A stretch of DNA of 64,000 bases, taken from contig NZ_BAXZ01000025.1 in the NCBI RefSeq assembly GCF_000684975.1, positions 1-64,000 of the forward strand, in the 5' to 3' direction. The position numbers were made by a program, and so were the translations under genes. The notes under the pieces are model-generated. The model was not told the DNA's origin. It saw nothing but the letters and a program-made list of their open reading frames with translations, and searched no databases. Below are positions 49,379-57,734 of the stretch, piece by piece. Source of the DNA: Paraburkholderia acidipaludis NBRC 101816. GTDB lineage: Bacteria; Pseudomonadota; Gammaproteobacteria; Burkholderiales; Burkholderiaceae. Every line of letters begins with the position of its first letter. Position 1 is the first letter of the stretch.

Positions 49379-51091
49379 TCAGTGCGATTCGCGCGGCACG
49401 GGCGCGCCGCTCGCTCCAACGAGGAAGTCGAGGTCGGCGCCCTGGTCGGCTTGCAGGACGTGTTTCACATAGAGCCGGTAGTAGCCGCGCTCGGGCAGGT
49501 CGGGCGCCTTCCATTCGGCCTTGCGGCGCGCGAGTTCTTCGTCGGAAACGTCCAGATGCAGGCGCCGCGCATCCACGTCCAGCTCGATCATGTCGCCCGT
49601 GCGCACGAGCGCGAGCGGTCCGCCCGCCGCCGCTTCGGGCGAAACGTGCAGCACGACCGCGCCGTAAGCCGTGCCGCTCATGCGGCCGTCGGAGATGCGC
49701 ACCATGTCGGTGATGCCCTTTTTGAGCACCTTCTTCGGCAGCGGCATGTTGCCGACCTCCGCGAAGCCCGGGTAACCCTTGGGCCCCGCGCCCTTGAGCA
49801 CCATGACGCAGTTTTCGTCGATGTCGAGCGAGTCGTCGTCGACCTTCTCGTGCAGTTCCTCCACGTTCTCGAACACCACGGCGCGCCCGCGATGGCGCAG
49901 CAGCGCCGGCGTGGCCGCGGAAGGCTTGATCACGGCGCCGTTGGGCGCAAGGTTGCCCTTGAGCACGGCGATGCCGGCCTTCGGTTTGAAAGGTTCGGCG
50001 AACGAGGTGATCACCTCGCTGTTGTAGTTCGGCGCGTCCTGCACGTTCTCCCAGATGGTCTTGCCGTTGACCGTGAGCGCATTGCGGTGCAGCAGGCCCT
50101 GCTCGCCGAGCTGGCGCAGCACCGCGGGCAGGCCGCCCGCGTAATAGAAGTCCTCCATGAGGTACTGCCCGGAAGGCTGGAGGTTCACGAGGCACGGCAC
50201 GTTCGAGCCCAGTTCCCAGTCCTCGAGCGAGAGCGGCACGCCGATGCGCCGCGCGAGCGCGATCAGGTGGACCACGGCGTTGGTCGAGCCGCCGATCGCG
50301 GCATTCGCGCGAATGGCGTTCTCGAAGGCCTCGCGCGTGAGGATCTTCGTCATGGTCACGTCGTCGCGCACCATCTCGACGATGCGCCGGCCGGCCAGAT
50401 GCGCGAGCACCTGGCGGCGCGCGTCCACGGCGGGGATGGCCGCGTTGTGGGGCAAGCCCATGCCGAGCGATTCGACCATCGAGGCCATGGTGGAGGCCGT
50501 GCCCATCGTCATGCAGTGGCCGCGCGAGCGGTTCATGCACGATTCGGCCTCGACGAATTCGGCCTCGCTCATGGTGCCCGCGCGCACTTCCTCGGACATC
50601 TGCCACACGCCGGTGCCGGAGCCGATATCGCGGCCGCGGAAGCGCCCGTTGAGCATGGGGCCGCCGGAGACGGCGAGGGCGGGCAGGTTGCACGAGGCGG
50701 CGCCCATCAGCAGCGCGGGCGTGGTCTTGTCGCAGCCCACCAGCAGGATGACGCCGTCGATGGGGTTGCCGCGGATCGATTCCTCGACGTCCATCGAAGC
50801 GAGGTTGCGGAACAGCATGGCCGTGGGCCGCAGGTTCGTTTCGCCGAGCGACATCACGGGAAATTCGAGCGGCAGGCCGCCCGCCTCGCGCACGCCGCGT
50901 TTCACATAGTCGGCCAGCTCGCGGAAGTGGGCATTGCAGGGCGTGAGCTCCGACCAGGTATTGCAGATGCCGATGACCGGGCGGCCGTCGAACTCGTCGT
51001 GCGGAATGCCCTGATTCTTCATCCAGGAGCGATGAATGAAGCCGTCCTTGTCGTTGCGGCCGAACCAGCCTTGCGAGCGTAGCTTGCGCAT
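49379..51091 (-). CDS. IlvD/Edd-family sugar-acid dehydratase (L-arabinonate dehydratase type)
   Basis: 570 residues. Iron-sulfur cysteine motifs ICNTWSELTPCNAH, ILLVGCDKTTPALLMGA and RSRGHCMTMGTASTMAS are present, and ISDGRMSGTAYGAVVLHVSP is the C-terminal signature. The N-terminus RKLRSQGWFGRNDKDGFIHR and the length fit L-arabinonate/D-xylonate dehydratases rather than biosynthetic IlvD. It removes water from an aldonate to give a 2-keto-3-deoxy acid. Divergent from an MFS gene, with a palindrome between; they probably form one sugar-acid regulon with the L-fuconate dehydratase 4 kb further on. Confidence 0.92.
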   Translation of the reverse strand: MRKLRSQGWFGRNDKDGFIHRSWMKNQGIPHDEFDGRPVIGICNTWSELTPCNAHFRELADYVKRGVREAGGLPLEFPVMSLGETNLRPTAMLFRNLASMDVEESIRGNPIDGVILLVGCDKTTPALLMGAASCNLPALAVSGGPMLNGRFRGRDIGSGTGVWQMSEEVRAGTMSEAEFVEAESCMNRSRGHCMTMGTASTMASMVESLGMGLPHNAAIPAVDARRQVLAHLAGRRIVEMVRDDVTMTKILTREAFENAIRANAAIGGSTNAVVHLIALARRIGVPLSLEDWELGSNVPCLVNLQPSGQYLMEDFYYAGGLPAVLRQLGEQGLLHRNALTVNGKTIWENVQDAPNYNSEVITSFAEPFKPKAGIAVLKGNLAPNGAVIKPSAATPALLRHRGRAVVFENVEELHEKVDDDSLDIDENCVMVLKGAGPKGYPGFAEVGNMPLPKKVLKKGITDMVRISDGRMSGTAYGAVVLHVSPEAAAGGPLALVRTGDMIELDVDARRLHLDVSDEELARRKAEWKAPDLPERGYYRLYVKHVLQADQGADLDFLVGASGAPVPRESH

Positions 51092-51298
51092 GGTGTCTCC
51101 GTGTAGTGGGGGGCGTGTGGCGTTTTGCTCATTATCGGCCGCAACGCGCGCGCATGCGTTCTGTCCCTTCTCCTCGTTTCGCGGTGAAGCGTGGGTCCGG
51201 TGCGGTCGAGGGCCAGTCTATCGAAAAAATCGTTCGGCTCACCGAATTTCAACGACCGTTTCGATCACATGGTCGTCACGCGGCGTCCCTATTCTGAC

Positions 51299-51313
51299 GA
51301 ATGCATTGCATTC
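51299..51313. promoter_or_regulatory. Palindrome in the dehydratase/MFS promoter region
   Basis: GAATGCA-T-TGCATTC, a perfect 7+1+7 inverted repeat, 38 bp before the MFS start and about 210 bp from the dehydratase start. A candidate operator for a sugar-acid regulator not encoded in the window. Confidence 0.45.
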
Positions 51314-51350
51314 CGGTTCCGCCGGGCCGGCCGTCTTCAAGGACTCCATT

Positions 51351-52796
51351 GTGACCTCCCAAACCGCGATCCAGACCGACGCCCTCACGCGGCTCGACAA
51401 CCTGCCGTGGACGCGCTTTCACACGCTGATGACCGTGGCGCTCGGCGTGGGCTGGGCGCTCGACTCGTTCGAAACCAACATCATCGGCAGCGTGTTCGGC
51501 GCGCTCAAGGCGCAATGGCATCTGTCGCCCTCGCAGGGGTCGCTGGCCGTGAGCATCTGGGTGCTCGGCATGCTCGTCGGCGCGATCGCGTTCGGCTATC
51601 TCTCCGACCGTTTCGGCCGCAAGCGCCTCTTCCTCGCCACGCTGCTCTGGTACGCGGCGTTCAGCGTGGCCACGGTGTTTGCCTGGAACTACGAATCGTT
51701 CCTGTTTTTCCGCGCGATGACGGCGCTGGCGGTGGGCGGCGAATATTCGGCCGTGACGGCGACGATGGGCGAATTCATTCCGAAGCGCCATCGCGGCCGC
51801 ACCGATTCGCTGATCCTTTCCGGCTTTCCGGTGGGCGCGCTGCTTTCCGCCGCCGTCTCCTGGGTGGTCCTGAATAATCTCCCCGTCGACGTTTCGTGGC
51901 GCGTGGGTTTCGGCTTCGGCACTACCATGGCGCTGCTGTTCTTCTGGATTCGCCGCGTGATTCCCGAGTCGCCGCGCTGGCTGCTGCAGCAGGGCCGTGT
52001 GGCCGACGCCGAGGCCGTGGTCGAGCGCATCGCCGCGGCGGCCGCGCGAGGGCGTACACCCGCCGACGTGCGCGCGGCCGTGGCCCGACGCTATGCGCCC
52101 ACTGCGTTCGTGCCGCAGCATCCCACCTTCTGGCGCAATGTCGGCGCGCTGTTCGGCAAGTACCGCGTGCGCTGCGCGCTGGCGAGCGCGCTGAACTTCT
52201 CGCAGGCGGCCATCGTCTACGGCGTGCTTTCGCTGATGGCGCTCGTGATTCTGCCGTACATGAAGGTGCCCGCCGCTTCCATGCCCATCTATTACCTCTA
52301 TGGCAATGCGGCCGCGCTCGCCGGCGGGCTGACCGCCGCGCTGCTGGTCGAGGCGTGGGGGCGGCGCGCGTCGCTGTTCGTGAGCTACGCGTTCACCACG
52401 CTCGCCGTGTGCGTGATCTACGCGACGCATACGCTGGCCGGCATGGTGATCAGCTACTGTCTGATCCAGTATGGCGTGACCTGGGCGTATATCTCCGGCT
52501 ATGTGGTTTCCTCCGAAGTGCTGCCCACGCGCATTCGCGCCACGGGCCTTGGGGTTTCGGTGGCGGTGGGCCGCGTCGGCGCCATGATCGCGCCGCTGCT
52601 GCTCACGAGCGTGTTTGCTTCGTCGGGCACGCCTTCTTCGGCCTTGATCGTGCTGCTCGTGCTTGCGTTGCCGGGGCCGTTCGCTGCCGCGCTCTGGTGG
52701 TGGCAGGGCCGGGAGACGCGCAATGTCTCGCTGGAAGAGGGCAGCACGCAGGGTGTCGAGCAGACGTGGGCGGAACCGGCAGCCGTGGCGCGCTGA
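51351..52796 (+). CDS. MFS transporter, sugar-acid/organic-acid type
   Basis: 481 residues from a GTG with AAGGA seven bases upstream. Twelve hydrophobic segments. WALDSFETNIIGSVFGAL in segment 1, GYLSDRFGRKRLF in loop 2-3, GEFIPKRHRGRTDSLILS at segment 4-5 and PESPRWLLQQGRVADAEAV before the central loop put it with metabolite:H+ symporters. It probably imports the aldonic acid used by the divergent dehydratase. Single gene. Confidence 0.9.
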   Translation: MTSQTAIQTDALTRLDNLPWTRFHTLMTVALGVGWALDSFETNIIGSVFGALKAQWHLSPSQGSLAVSIWVLGMLVGAIAFGYLSDRFGRKRLFLATLLWYAAFSVATVFAWNYESFLFFRAMTALAVGGEYSAVTATMGEFIPKRHRGRTDSLILSGFPVGALLSAAVSWVVLNNLPVDVSWRVGFGFGTTMALLFFWIRRVIPESPRWLLQQGRVADAEAVVERIAAAAARGRTPADVRAAVARRYAPTAFVPQHPTFWRNVGALFGKYRVRCALASALNFSQAAIVYGVLSLMALVILPYMKVPAASMPIYYLYGNAAALAGGLTAALLVEAWGRRASLFVSYAFTTLAVCVIYATHTLAGMVISYCLIQYGVTWAYISGYVVSSEVLPTRIRATGLGVSVAVGRVGAMIAPLLLTSVFASSGTPSSALIVLLVLALPGPFAAALWWWQGRETRNVSLEEGSTQGVEQTWAEPAAVAR

Positions 52797-52841
52797 AGCC
52801 GCGACGCGCCCGCGGCCGGAGGCCCCGAATGGCGGCATGGG

Positions 52842-53699
52842 CTAATGCAGATGCCGCAGCTTGTCCGGATTGCGCACGACGTAAATGGCCGTGATCTTGC
52901 CTTCCTCGATATCGAGCGCCGTGGTCTGCAATTCGCCGTCCGCTTCGCGCGTGACGAAGCCCGGCAGCCCGTTGATGAAGCCCACGCGCACGAGTGTCGA
53001 GCCTTTTTTGCGGAACAGATCGGCAAGATAAGTGTGGATCTTCATCACCTGCTCGAAGCCGAGTATCGGGTGGCCGGCCGCCGGCCGCTTGCCGCCGCCA
53101 TCCGCATGCAGGCTCACGTCGGCTGCGAGCATGGCGCCCAGCGCGCTCATGTCGCCGCTGCGCGAGGCGGCGAAGAACGCTTTCGCGAGTTCGAGCCCGC
53201 GCTGCTTCTCCACGCGAAAACGCGGGCGCGATTCCCGCACGTGGGTCCGCGCCCGCGCCGCGAGCTGACGGCAGGCGGCCGGTTCGCGCTGGATCGTGGC
53301 CGCGACCTCTTCGAAATCGAGCCCGAATACGTCGTGCAGCAGGAACGCGGCCCGTTCGAGCGGCGACAGACGTTCGAGCGCGAGCAGCAGCGGCAGCGTA
53401 ACGTCATCCTGCTCGTCCTCCTCGACGACAGGCTCGGGCAGCCACGGGCCGATATAGGTTTCGCGCTGATGCCGCGCGGACTTGAGCTGATCGAGGCACA
53501 GGCGCATCACCATGCGGCGCAGGAAAGCCTCGGGCACGCGCACCTCGTCGCGCTCGACGTCGATCCAGCGGAGGAACGCGTCCTGAACGATGTCCTCGGC
53601 GTCCGCGACGGAGCCGAGCATGCGATACGCGACGCGGATCAGCTTGGGCCGCAGCGGGTCGAAACCCGCCGCGGCCGCGGCGAGGTCACCCTCGGTCAT
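52842..53699 (-). CDS. ECF41-family sigma factor with SnoaL-like C-terminus
   Basis: 285 residues. Sigma-2: IRVAYRMLGSVADAEDIVQD and AFLRWIDVE; sigma-4: RLSPLERAAFLLHDVFGLDF with the helix ACRQLAARARTHV. The linker YIGPWLPEP and the C-terminal NTF2/SnoaL-like domain with DGGGKR and NPDKL are the hallmarks of ECF41, in which the C-terminal domain acts as a built-in regulator instead of an anti-sigma factor. Its start overlaps the AhpD-like gene stop by four bases. An ECF41-type promoter lies before that gene, so the pair should be autoregulated. Confidence 0.95.
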   Translation of the reverse strand: MTEGDLAAAAAGFDPLRPKLIRVAYRMLGSVADAEDIVQDAFLRWIDVERDEVRVPEAFLRRMVMRLCLDQLKSARHQRETYIGPWLPEPVVEEDEQDDVTLPLLLALERLSPLERAAFLLHDVFGLDFEEVAATIQREPAACRQLAARARTHVRESRPRFRVEKQRGLELAKAFFAASRSGDMSALGAMLAADVSLHADGGGKRPAAGHPILGFEQVMKIHTYLADLFRKKGSTLVRVGFINGLPGFVTREADGELQTTALDIEEGKITAIYVVRNPDKLRHLH

Positions 53700-54169
53700 G
53701 CGGCGGCCGCCTTGGCCATGGCCTTCGCCACCGCCGGATCGACCCATAGTCCGAAGCCGACCGCGAGGCGGTTCCAGCCGTTGATGACGTTGATCATCAG
53801 CGTGAGTTTCACCTGTTCCTCCTCGGTAAAGTGGTCGCTTAGCGCAGTCCGCGCGTCTTCGAGCGTCTGGTCCTCGGAAAGGCGCGTGAGCGCTTCGGTC
53901 CAGCCTAGCGCCGCGCGTTCGCGATCGGTGTAGCAGGGCGCTTCGCGCCACGCGGAGAGCAGGTAGAGGCGCTGTTCGGTCTCGCCTCGCGCGCGTGCGT
54001 CGACCGTATGCATGTTAAGGCAGTTCGCGCAGCCGTTGATTTGCGACGCGCGGATTTCGACGAGCGATACGAGGGTCGGGTCGAGGCTCCCGGCCACGGC
54101 GAGCGAGGTGCTCATCCAGGACTTCATCGGGGCGGGGGCGACGGCAAATGGGTCGAGCCTGGCAGTCAT
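53696..54169 (-). CDS. Carboxymuconolactone decarboxylase/AhpD-like protein
   Basis: 157 residues, start fixed by AAAGGAG before the ATG. The AhpD signature is INGCANCLNMH (CxxC with a following histidine), preceded by VEIRASQ. It is probably a thiol-dependent peroxidase-type redox protein. AhpD-like and other 'COE' enzymes are the standard genetic partners and targets of ECF41 sigma factors, and the sigma gene overlaps the end of this one. Confidence 0.93.
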   Translation of the reverse strand: MTARLDPFAVAPAPMKSWMSTSLAVAGSLDPTLVSLVEIRASQINGCANCLNMHTVDARARGETEQRLYLLSAWREAPCYTDRERAALGWTEALTRLSEDQTLEDARTALSDHFTEEEQVKLTLMINVINGWNRLAVGFGLWVDPAVAKAMAKAAAA

Positions 54170-54203
54170 GGTTCCATCTCCTTTGTGAGGGTGACGGTGA
54201 TAT

Positions 54204-54231
54204 GACGAGTCAGGGCGTGGCATGTGTGACA
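54204..54231 (-). promoter_or_regulatory. ECF41-type promoter
   Basis: On the minus strand TGTCACA (54231-54225) is followed after 17 bp by CGTC (54207-54204), 35 bp before the AhpD-like start codon. ECF41 promoters are described as TGTCACA at -35 and CGTC at -10 with a 16-17 bp spacer, so this is a near-exact match and implies autoregulation of the two-gene operon. Confidence 0.88.
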
Positions 54232-54431
54232 TCGGGGCGGAAAATTTTCGCGCAGGCGATTCACGGCATAGCGGGATGCACCGGGTGCTCCGGCCGCAGC
54301 GTGACGTTCAGAACCGGACGTGGCGGCGCGGCTCCCGCCGGAACCGCCAGTGAGAAACGCTGCAATATTCCGCGGTGCCGGCCTGCCCGAGTCCGCTCGC
54401 GCGCCCACCGCGTGCGGTGTTGCTGGGAAGC

Positions 54432-54696
54432 TCAACCGCCGGGGGCGATACGGAACCGCAGCGCTTCAGTACCGCCATAGGCAGCCGCTTTTCTGAACCG
54501 CTCGACCAGCAGGCCTCCGGACGACTCGATCACCTTCCGCGAAGCCAGATTCTCCGGATCCACGGTCAATTCGACGTAAGTCAGTCGGCGGTAAAGTCGA
54601 TGTTCCGGGCTGCCAACGGAAGCCGATCGATCCACAGAAGTTGCCACGACGGTCGCCGTCGAAGATCCACCTCGTGATTCCCGGCAGGCGGGCCAT
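54432..54696 (-). pseudogene. Remnant of a GNAT acetyltransferase gene
   Basis: Two frames each keep a piece of one GNAT protein. The first reads MARLPGITRWIFDG and FCGSIGFRWQPGTSTLPP (54696 to about 54585). The second reads LTYVELTVDPENLASRKVIE, then GGLLVERFRKAAAYGGTEAL and a stop (about 54590 to 54432). The acetyl-CoA-binding middle (R/Q-x-x-G-x-G/A region) is missing, the frame shifts at the junction near 54585, and the normal N-terminus is absent. It therefore looks like a gene killed by internal deletion. It lies downstream of nothing obvious and is not expected to be functional. Confidence 0.8.
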
Positions 54697-54777
54697 TACC
54701 GAGCCTGTGCGCGCCCGGGCACTTTATGCCGGATGCCACTACAATTCTGCACTTCGAGCCACCCAACTCATTGCGCC

Positions 54778-55179
54778 ATGAAATACCTTCTCGCATCGGC
54801 AATCGCAGCGCTCATGGCGGTGTCCAGCACGTGGGCGCAAGCCCAGGCATCCGGCAGCGGCGTCACGTCGGCGGATCAATGCAGCATTGGCTACGTCACC
54901 GGCGCCGGCGGCGCGGTGCAGAGCATGCGCGAATATCTCTCGCTGCCCGAGCGCGACCGGGTTCGCTATATCGCGGACCATCCGATCCAGTGCCAGGTCT
55001 CGGACGAGGGCCGCACGTCCGGTTGCACGGGCGTGGACGATTTGCGCAGCGAGCGCGTGAGCGTGTACGACGACATCGACAGCACGCTGATGGCCGTCGT
55101 CGCCCACGTGGAACTCGACCACGGCACTTATCCCGCGATCATCGCGGTGCAGAAGAAGGATTTGCGCTGCGACCCGTAA
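54778..55179 (+). CDS. Small periplasmic protein of unknown function
   Basis: 133 residues. MKYLLASAIAALMAVSSTWA with a cleavage-like AQA/QASG is a Sec signal. The mature part has four cysteines (DQCSIGYV, IQCQVSDE, SGCTGVDD, LRCDP), suggesting two disulfides, and helix/strand alternation. I do not recognise a family. Single gene, convergent with bacterioferritin 19 bp away. Confidence 0.75.
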   Translation: MKYLLASAIAALMAVSSTWAQAQASGSGVTSADQCSIGYVTGAGGAVQSMREYLSLPERDRVRYIADHPIQCQVSDEGRTSGCTGVDDLRSERVSVYDDIDSTLMAVVAHVELDHGTYPAIIAVQKKDLRCDP

Positions 55180-55198
55180 GCGCGTTTGCCGCGGCCGC

Positions 55199-55675
55199 TC
55201 AGCCTGGCTTGCCCATGGCCGACTGCTGGTAGTTCTGGATGCCGACCTTGTCGATGAGCTCGATCTGGATTTCCAGCCAGTCGATGTGGTCTTCGGTGTC
55301 GTCGAGGATTTCGACGAAGATCTCTCTCGAAACGTAATCCTTCACCGTTTCGCAGTAGGCAATCGCCTCCTTCAACGTGGCCTGCGCGGTCTGCTCGAGC
55401 TTGAGGTCGCCTTGCAGCGCCTCCAGGGTGTCTTCGCCGATCAGGAGCTTGCCGAGGTCCTGCAGGTTGGGCAGCCCGTCGAGCATGAGAATGCGCTCGA
55501 TCAGCTTGTCCGCGTGCTTCATTTCTTCGATCGATTCTTCGTACTCGTGTTTGCCGAGCGCCTCGAGCCCCCAGTGCTCGTAGAGCCGCGCATGGAGAAA
55601 GTACTGATTGATCGCCGTGAGTTCATGTTTCAGTTCGGCGTTCAGATATTCGATAACCTTTGGATCGGCTTTCAT
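55199..55675 (-). CDS. bfr: Bacterioferritin
   Basis: 158 residues, the family length. Heme-ligating Met52 in EEMKHAD and ferroxidase residues Glu18, Glu51, His54, Glu94 and His130 fall at the canonical positions. The usual Glu127 position reads Thr (DDTEDHIDWLE), with Glu128 beside it. It oxidises Fe2+ and stores the iron in a 24-mer with up to 12 hemes. The start MKADPKVIEYLN fits all relatives. A palindrome lies 95 bp upstream. No bacterioferritin-associated ferredoxin gene is adjacent. Confidence 0.96.
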   Translation of the reverse strand: MKADPKVIEYLNAELKHELTAINQYFLHARLYEHWGLEALGKHEYEESIEEMKHADKLIERILMLDGLPNLQDLGKLLIGEDTLEALQGDLKLEQTAQATLKEAIAYCETVKDYVSREIFVEILDDTEDHIDWLEIQIELIDKVGIQNYQQSAMGKPG

Positions 55676-55769
55676 GTTTTCTCCTCGTTCCCGCCCCATG
55701 TCCGGATCGATCGTCTCCTTGCAGGATAGGCGCCAGGCAAGAAAACGGCGCGAATGATGGCGGGAAAGC

Positions 55770-55784
55770 GAACCGTTCCGGTTC
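55770..55784. promoter_or_regulatory. Palindrome upstream of bfr
   Basis: GAACCG-TTC-CGGTTC, a perfect 6+3+6 inverted repeat 95 bp before the bfr start codon. It does not look like a Fur box. Possible operator. Confidence 0.35.
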
Positions 55785-55834
55785 AGGTGGTCCATAACAT
55801 CTGACCCTCGTGATCCTGCGCGCGGCCGTCCGGT

Positions 55835-57133
55835 TCAGGACCGCCACGCCGGCCCGTCCGGAAAGGCGTGCTCGGCGAGCGACGCAGCACGCATTTCGAT
55901 GCTGTAGCCGGGCTGCTGGGGCGGCATGTAGCGGCCATTGCGGATCACGACGGGGTCGATGAAATGCTCGTGCAGATGATCCACGTATTCGAGCACGCGG
56001 TTTTCCAGTGATGCCGAGACGCAGATGTAGTCGAAGAGCGAGATGTGCTGCACGTATTCGCACAAGCCGACGCCGCCCGCGTGCGGGCATACCGGCACGC
56101 CGTACTTCGCCGCCATCAGCAGGACGACGATCACCTCGTTGAGCCCGCCCAGGCGGCAGGCATCGACCTGGCAAAAGTCGATGGCGTGCGCCTGCAGCAA
56201 TTGCTTGAACATCACGCGATTCTGGCAATGCTCGCCCGTCGCCACGCCGATCGGGTGGAGGCGTTGGCGGATCGCAGCGTGGCCGAGCACGTCGTCGGGG
56301 CTCGTGGGCTCCTCGATCCACCACGGGTCGAACGCCGCGAGTCGCCGCATGTTCGCGACGGCTTCGTCGACGTCCCACACCTGGTTGGCGTCCATCATCA
56401 GCTTGCGGTCCTCGCCGATCTCTTCACGCAGGATGCGCGCGCGCCGCATGTCTTCCTCGATGTTGCCGCCCACCTTCTGCTTGAAGTGCGTCCAGCCGTT
56501 CGCCACGCCTTCGCGGGCGAGCCGGCGGATCTTGGCGTCGTCGTAGCCCAGCCAGCCTGCCGACGTCGTGTAGGCCGGATAGCCTTGCGCGAGCATTTGC
56601 GCCTCGCGCTCGCCCTTCGTCCTGGCGTGGCGATGGAGCAGCGCGACGGCTTCTTCCGGCGTGATGGCGTCGGTGACGTAGCGGAAGTCGAGGCAGCGCA
56701 CCAGTTCTTCGGGGCTCATATCGGCAAGCAGCTTCCACACCGGCTTGCCTTCCGCTTTCGCCCACAGATCCCAGACCGCGTTCGCGACGGCCGCTGTCGC
56801 AAGATGGATGGCGCCCTTGTCGGGGCCGATCCAGCGCAACTGGCTGTCCGAGGTCAGCGCGCGCCAGAACGCGCCCATATGGGCGGCGATCCCTTCGAGC
56901 GTTTTGCCGATCACGAGCGGCGCCAGCGCCTTCGCCGCCGCCACGCAGATTTCGTTGCCTCGCCCGATGGTGAACGTCAGGCCGTGCCCGGTCAGCCCCG
57001 CGGGCGAGTCGGTTTCGAGCGTCACATAGGTCGCCGAATAGTCGGGCGCGGCGTTCATCGCGTCGGAACCGTCGAGCGAGCGCGAAGTGGGAAAGCGGAT
57101 GTCCTTGACGGACAGCGCGGTGATGGTGGTCAT
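55835..57133 (-). CDS. L-fuconate dehydratase (enolase superfamily)
   Basis: 432 residues. Mandelate-racemase-type active site: the KxK motif in HFKQKVGG, metal ligands in LMMDANQVWD, WWIEEPTSPDD and VATGEHCQ, and the catalytic histidine in PVCPHAGGVGLCEYVQH. The N-terminus DIRFPTSRSLDGSDAMNAAP and the CRLGGLNEVIVVLLMA segment fit L-fuconate dehydratases. It dehydrates L-fuconate to 2-keto-3-deoxy-L-fuconate in non-phosphorylated L-fucose breakdown. No other fucose-pathway gene is nearby, so it may serve the same sugar-acid regulon as the IlvD-type dehydratase. Confidence 0.93.
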   Translation of the reverse strand: MTTITALSVKDIRFPTSRSLDGSDAMNAAPDYSATYVTLETDSPAGLTGHGLTFTIGRGNEICVAAAKALAPLVIGKTLEGIAAHMGAFWRALTSDSQLRWIGPDKGAIHLATAAVANAVWDLWAKAEGKPVWKLLADMSPEELVRCLDFRYVTDAITPEEAVALLHRHARTKGEREAQMLAQGYPAYTTSAGWLGYDDAKIRRLAREGVANGWTHFKQKVGGNIEEDMRRARILREEIGEDRKLMMDANQVWDVDEAVANMRRLAAFDPWWIEEPTSPDDVLGHAAIRQRLHPIGVATGEHCQNRVMFKQLLQAHAIDFCQVDACRLGGLNEVIVVLLMAAKYGVPVCPHAGGVGLCEYVQHISLFDYICVSASLENRVLEYVDHLHEHFIDPVVIRNGRYMPPQQPGYSIEMRAASLAEHAFPDGPAWRS

Positions 57134-57244
57134 GGGAACCTCCTGCCGGCACGCGGGTTTTGCCCCGGTTTCGCCCGTCGGGATCGGGCGAAGCGGATGG
57201 ATCAGCCCAATGATTCTACGACTCGCGGCGAGAGTTCGCCTGGC

Positions 57245-57688
57245 TTAGGGATTCGCGGGCGGATTGGCGCTTTCCCGGCGCAGGCGCAAGCTGCCGATGA
57301 GCAGCACGGCTTGTGCCGCGAGCCAGGCGTAAAAGGCAATGCCGAAGCCCGTGATGGGCGTTCCCTCGGCCTCGCTGAAGTACCATTTCGGTGTCAGCGG
57401 CGAGTACAAGGCGCAGGCGATACTCGCGCCGCAGAAAATGCTTGCGTAGCCATAGCGTCTGCGCAGGCCTAGCACGAAGGCGATGGCGTAAAACGGATTG
57501 GCGAGCCACGCGGGGTTCAGGTCCGCAAGACCGAACCAGCCCTGAGCGAGAAGCGTGACGCCGGGCAGGGGCGATTCCCTTTCGAAATACATCGCGGGCA
57601 AAAACAGCGAAACGGCGTAGAGCGCGATAGAGGCGCACAAAACGACGCTCCGCGTGCTACGCGGGAACGAGTCGAAGCGCGCCGTCAT
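57245..57688 (-). CDS. Small four-span membrane protein
   Basis: 147 residues with four hydrophobic stretches (VVLCASIALYAVSLFLPAMY; AWLANPFYAIAFVLG; ASIFCGASIACALY; GFGIAFYAWLAAQAVLLIGS). No family recognised and no catalytic motif. It begins 46 bp after the tssL stop on the same strand, so it may be transcribed with tssJKL, but it has no known T6SS role. Confidence 0.7.
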   Translation of the reverse strand: MTARFDSFPRSTRSVVLCASIALYAVSLFLPAMYFERESPLPGVTLLAQGWFGLADLNPAWLANPFYAIAFVLGLRRRYGYASIFCGASIACALYSPLTPKWYFSEAEGTPITGFGIAFYAWLAAQAVLLIGSLRLRRESANPPANP

Positions 57689-57734
57689 CGCTCACGTGCC
57701 GCCGTATAAAAAGGTAGTAGTCCCTGGCTTGCGC

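Noticed and set aside
49250..51082. A 610-codon rightward frame opposite the dehydratase
   Set aside because: Antisense to an IlvD-family gene with intact iron-sulfur motifs; low-complexity His/Arg/Gly composition.
54166..54435. A leftward frame across the ECF41 promoter
   Set aside because: It would bury the TGTCACA/CGTC promoter and the AAAGGAG site of the AhpD-like gene; no domain visible.
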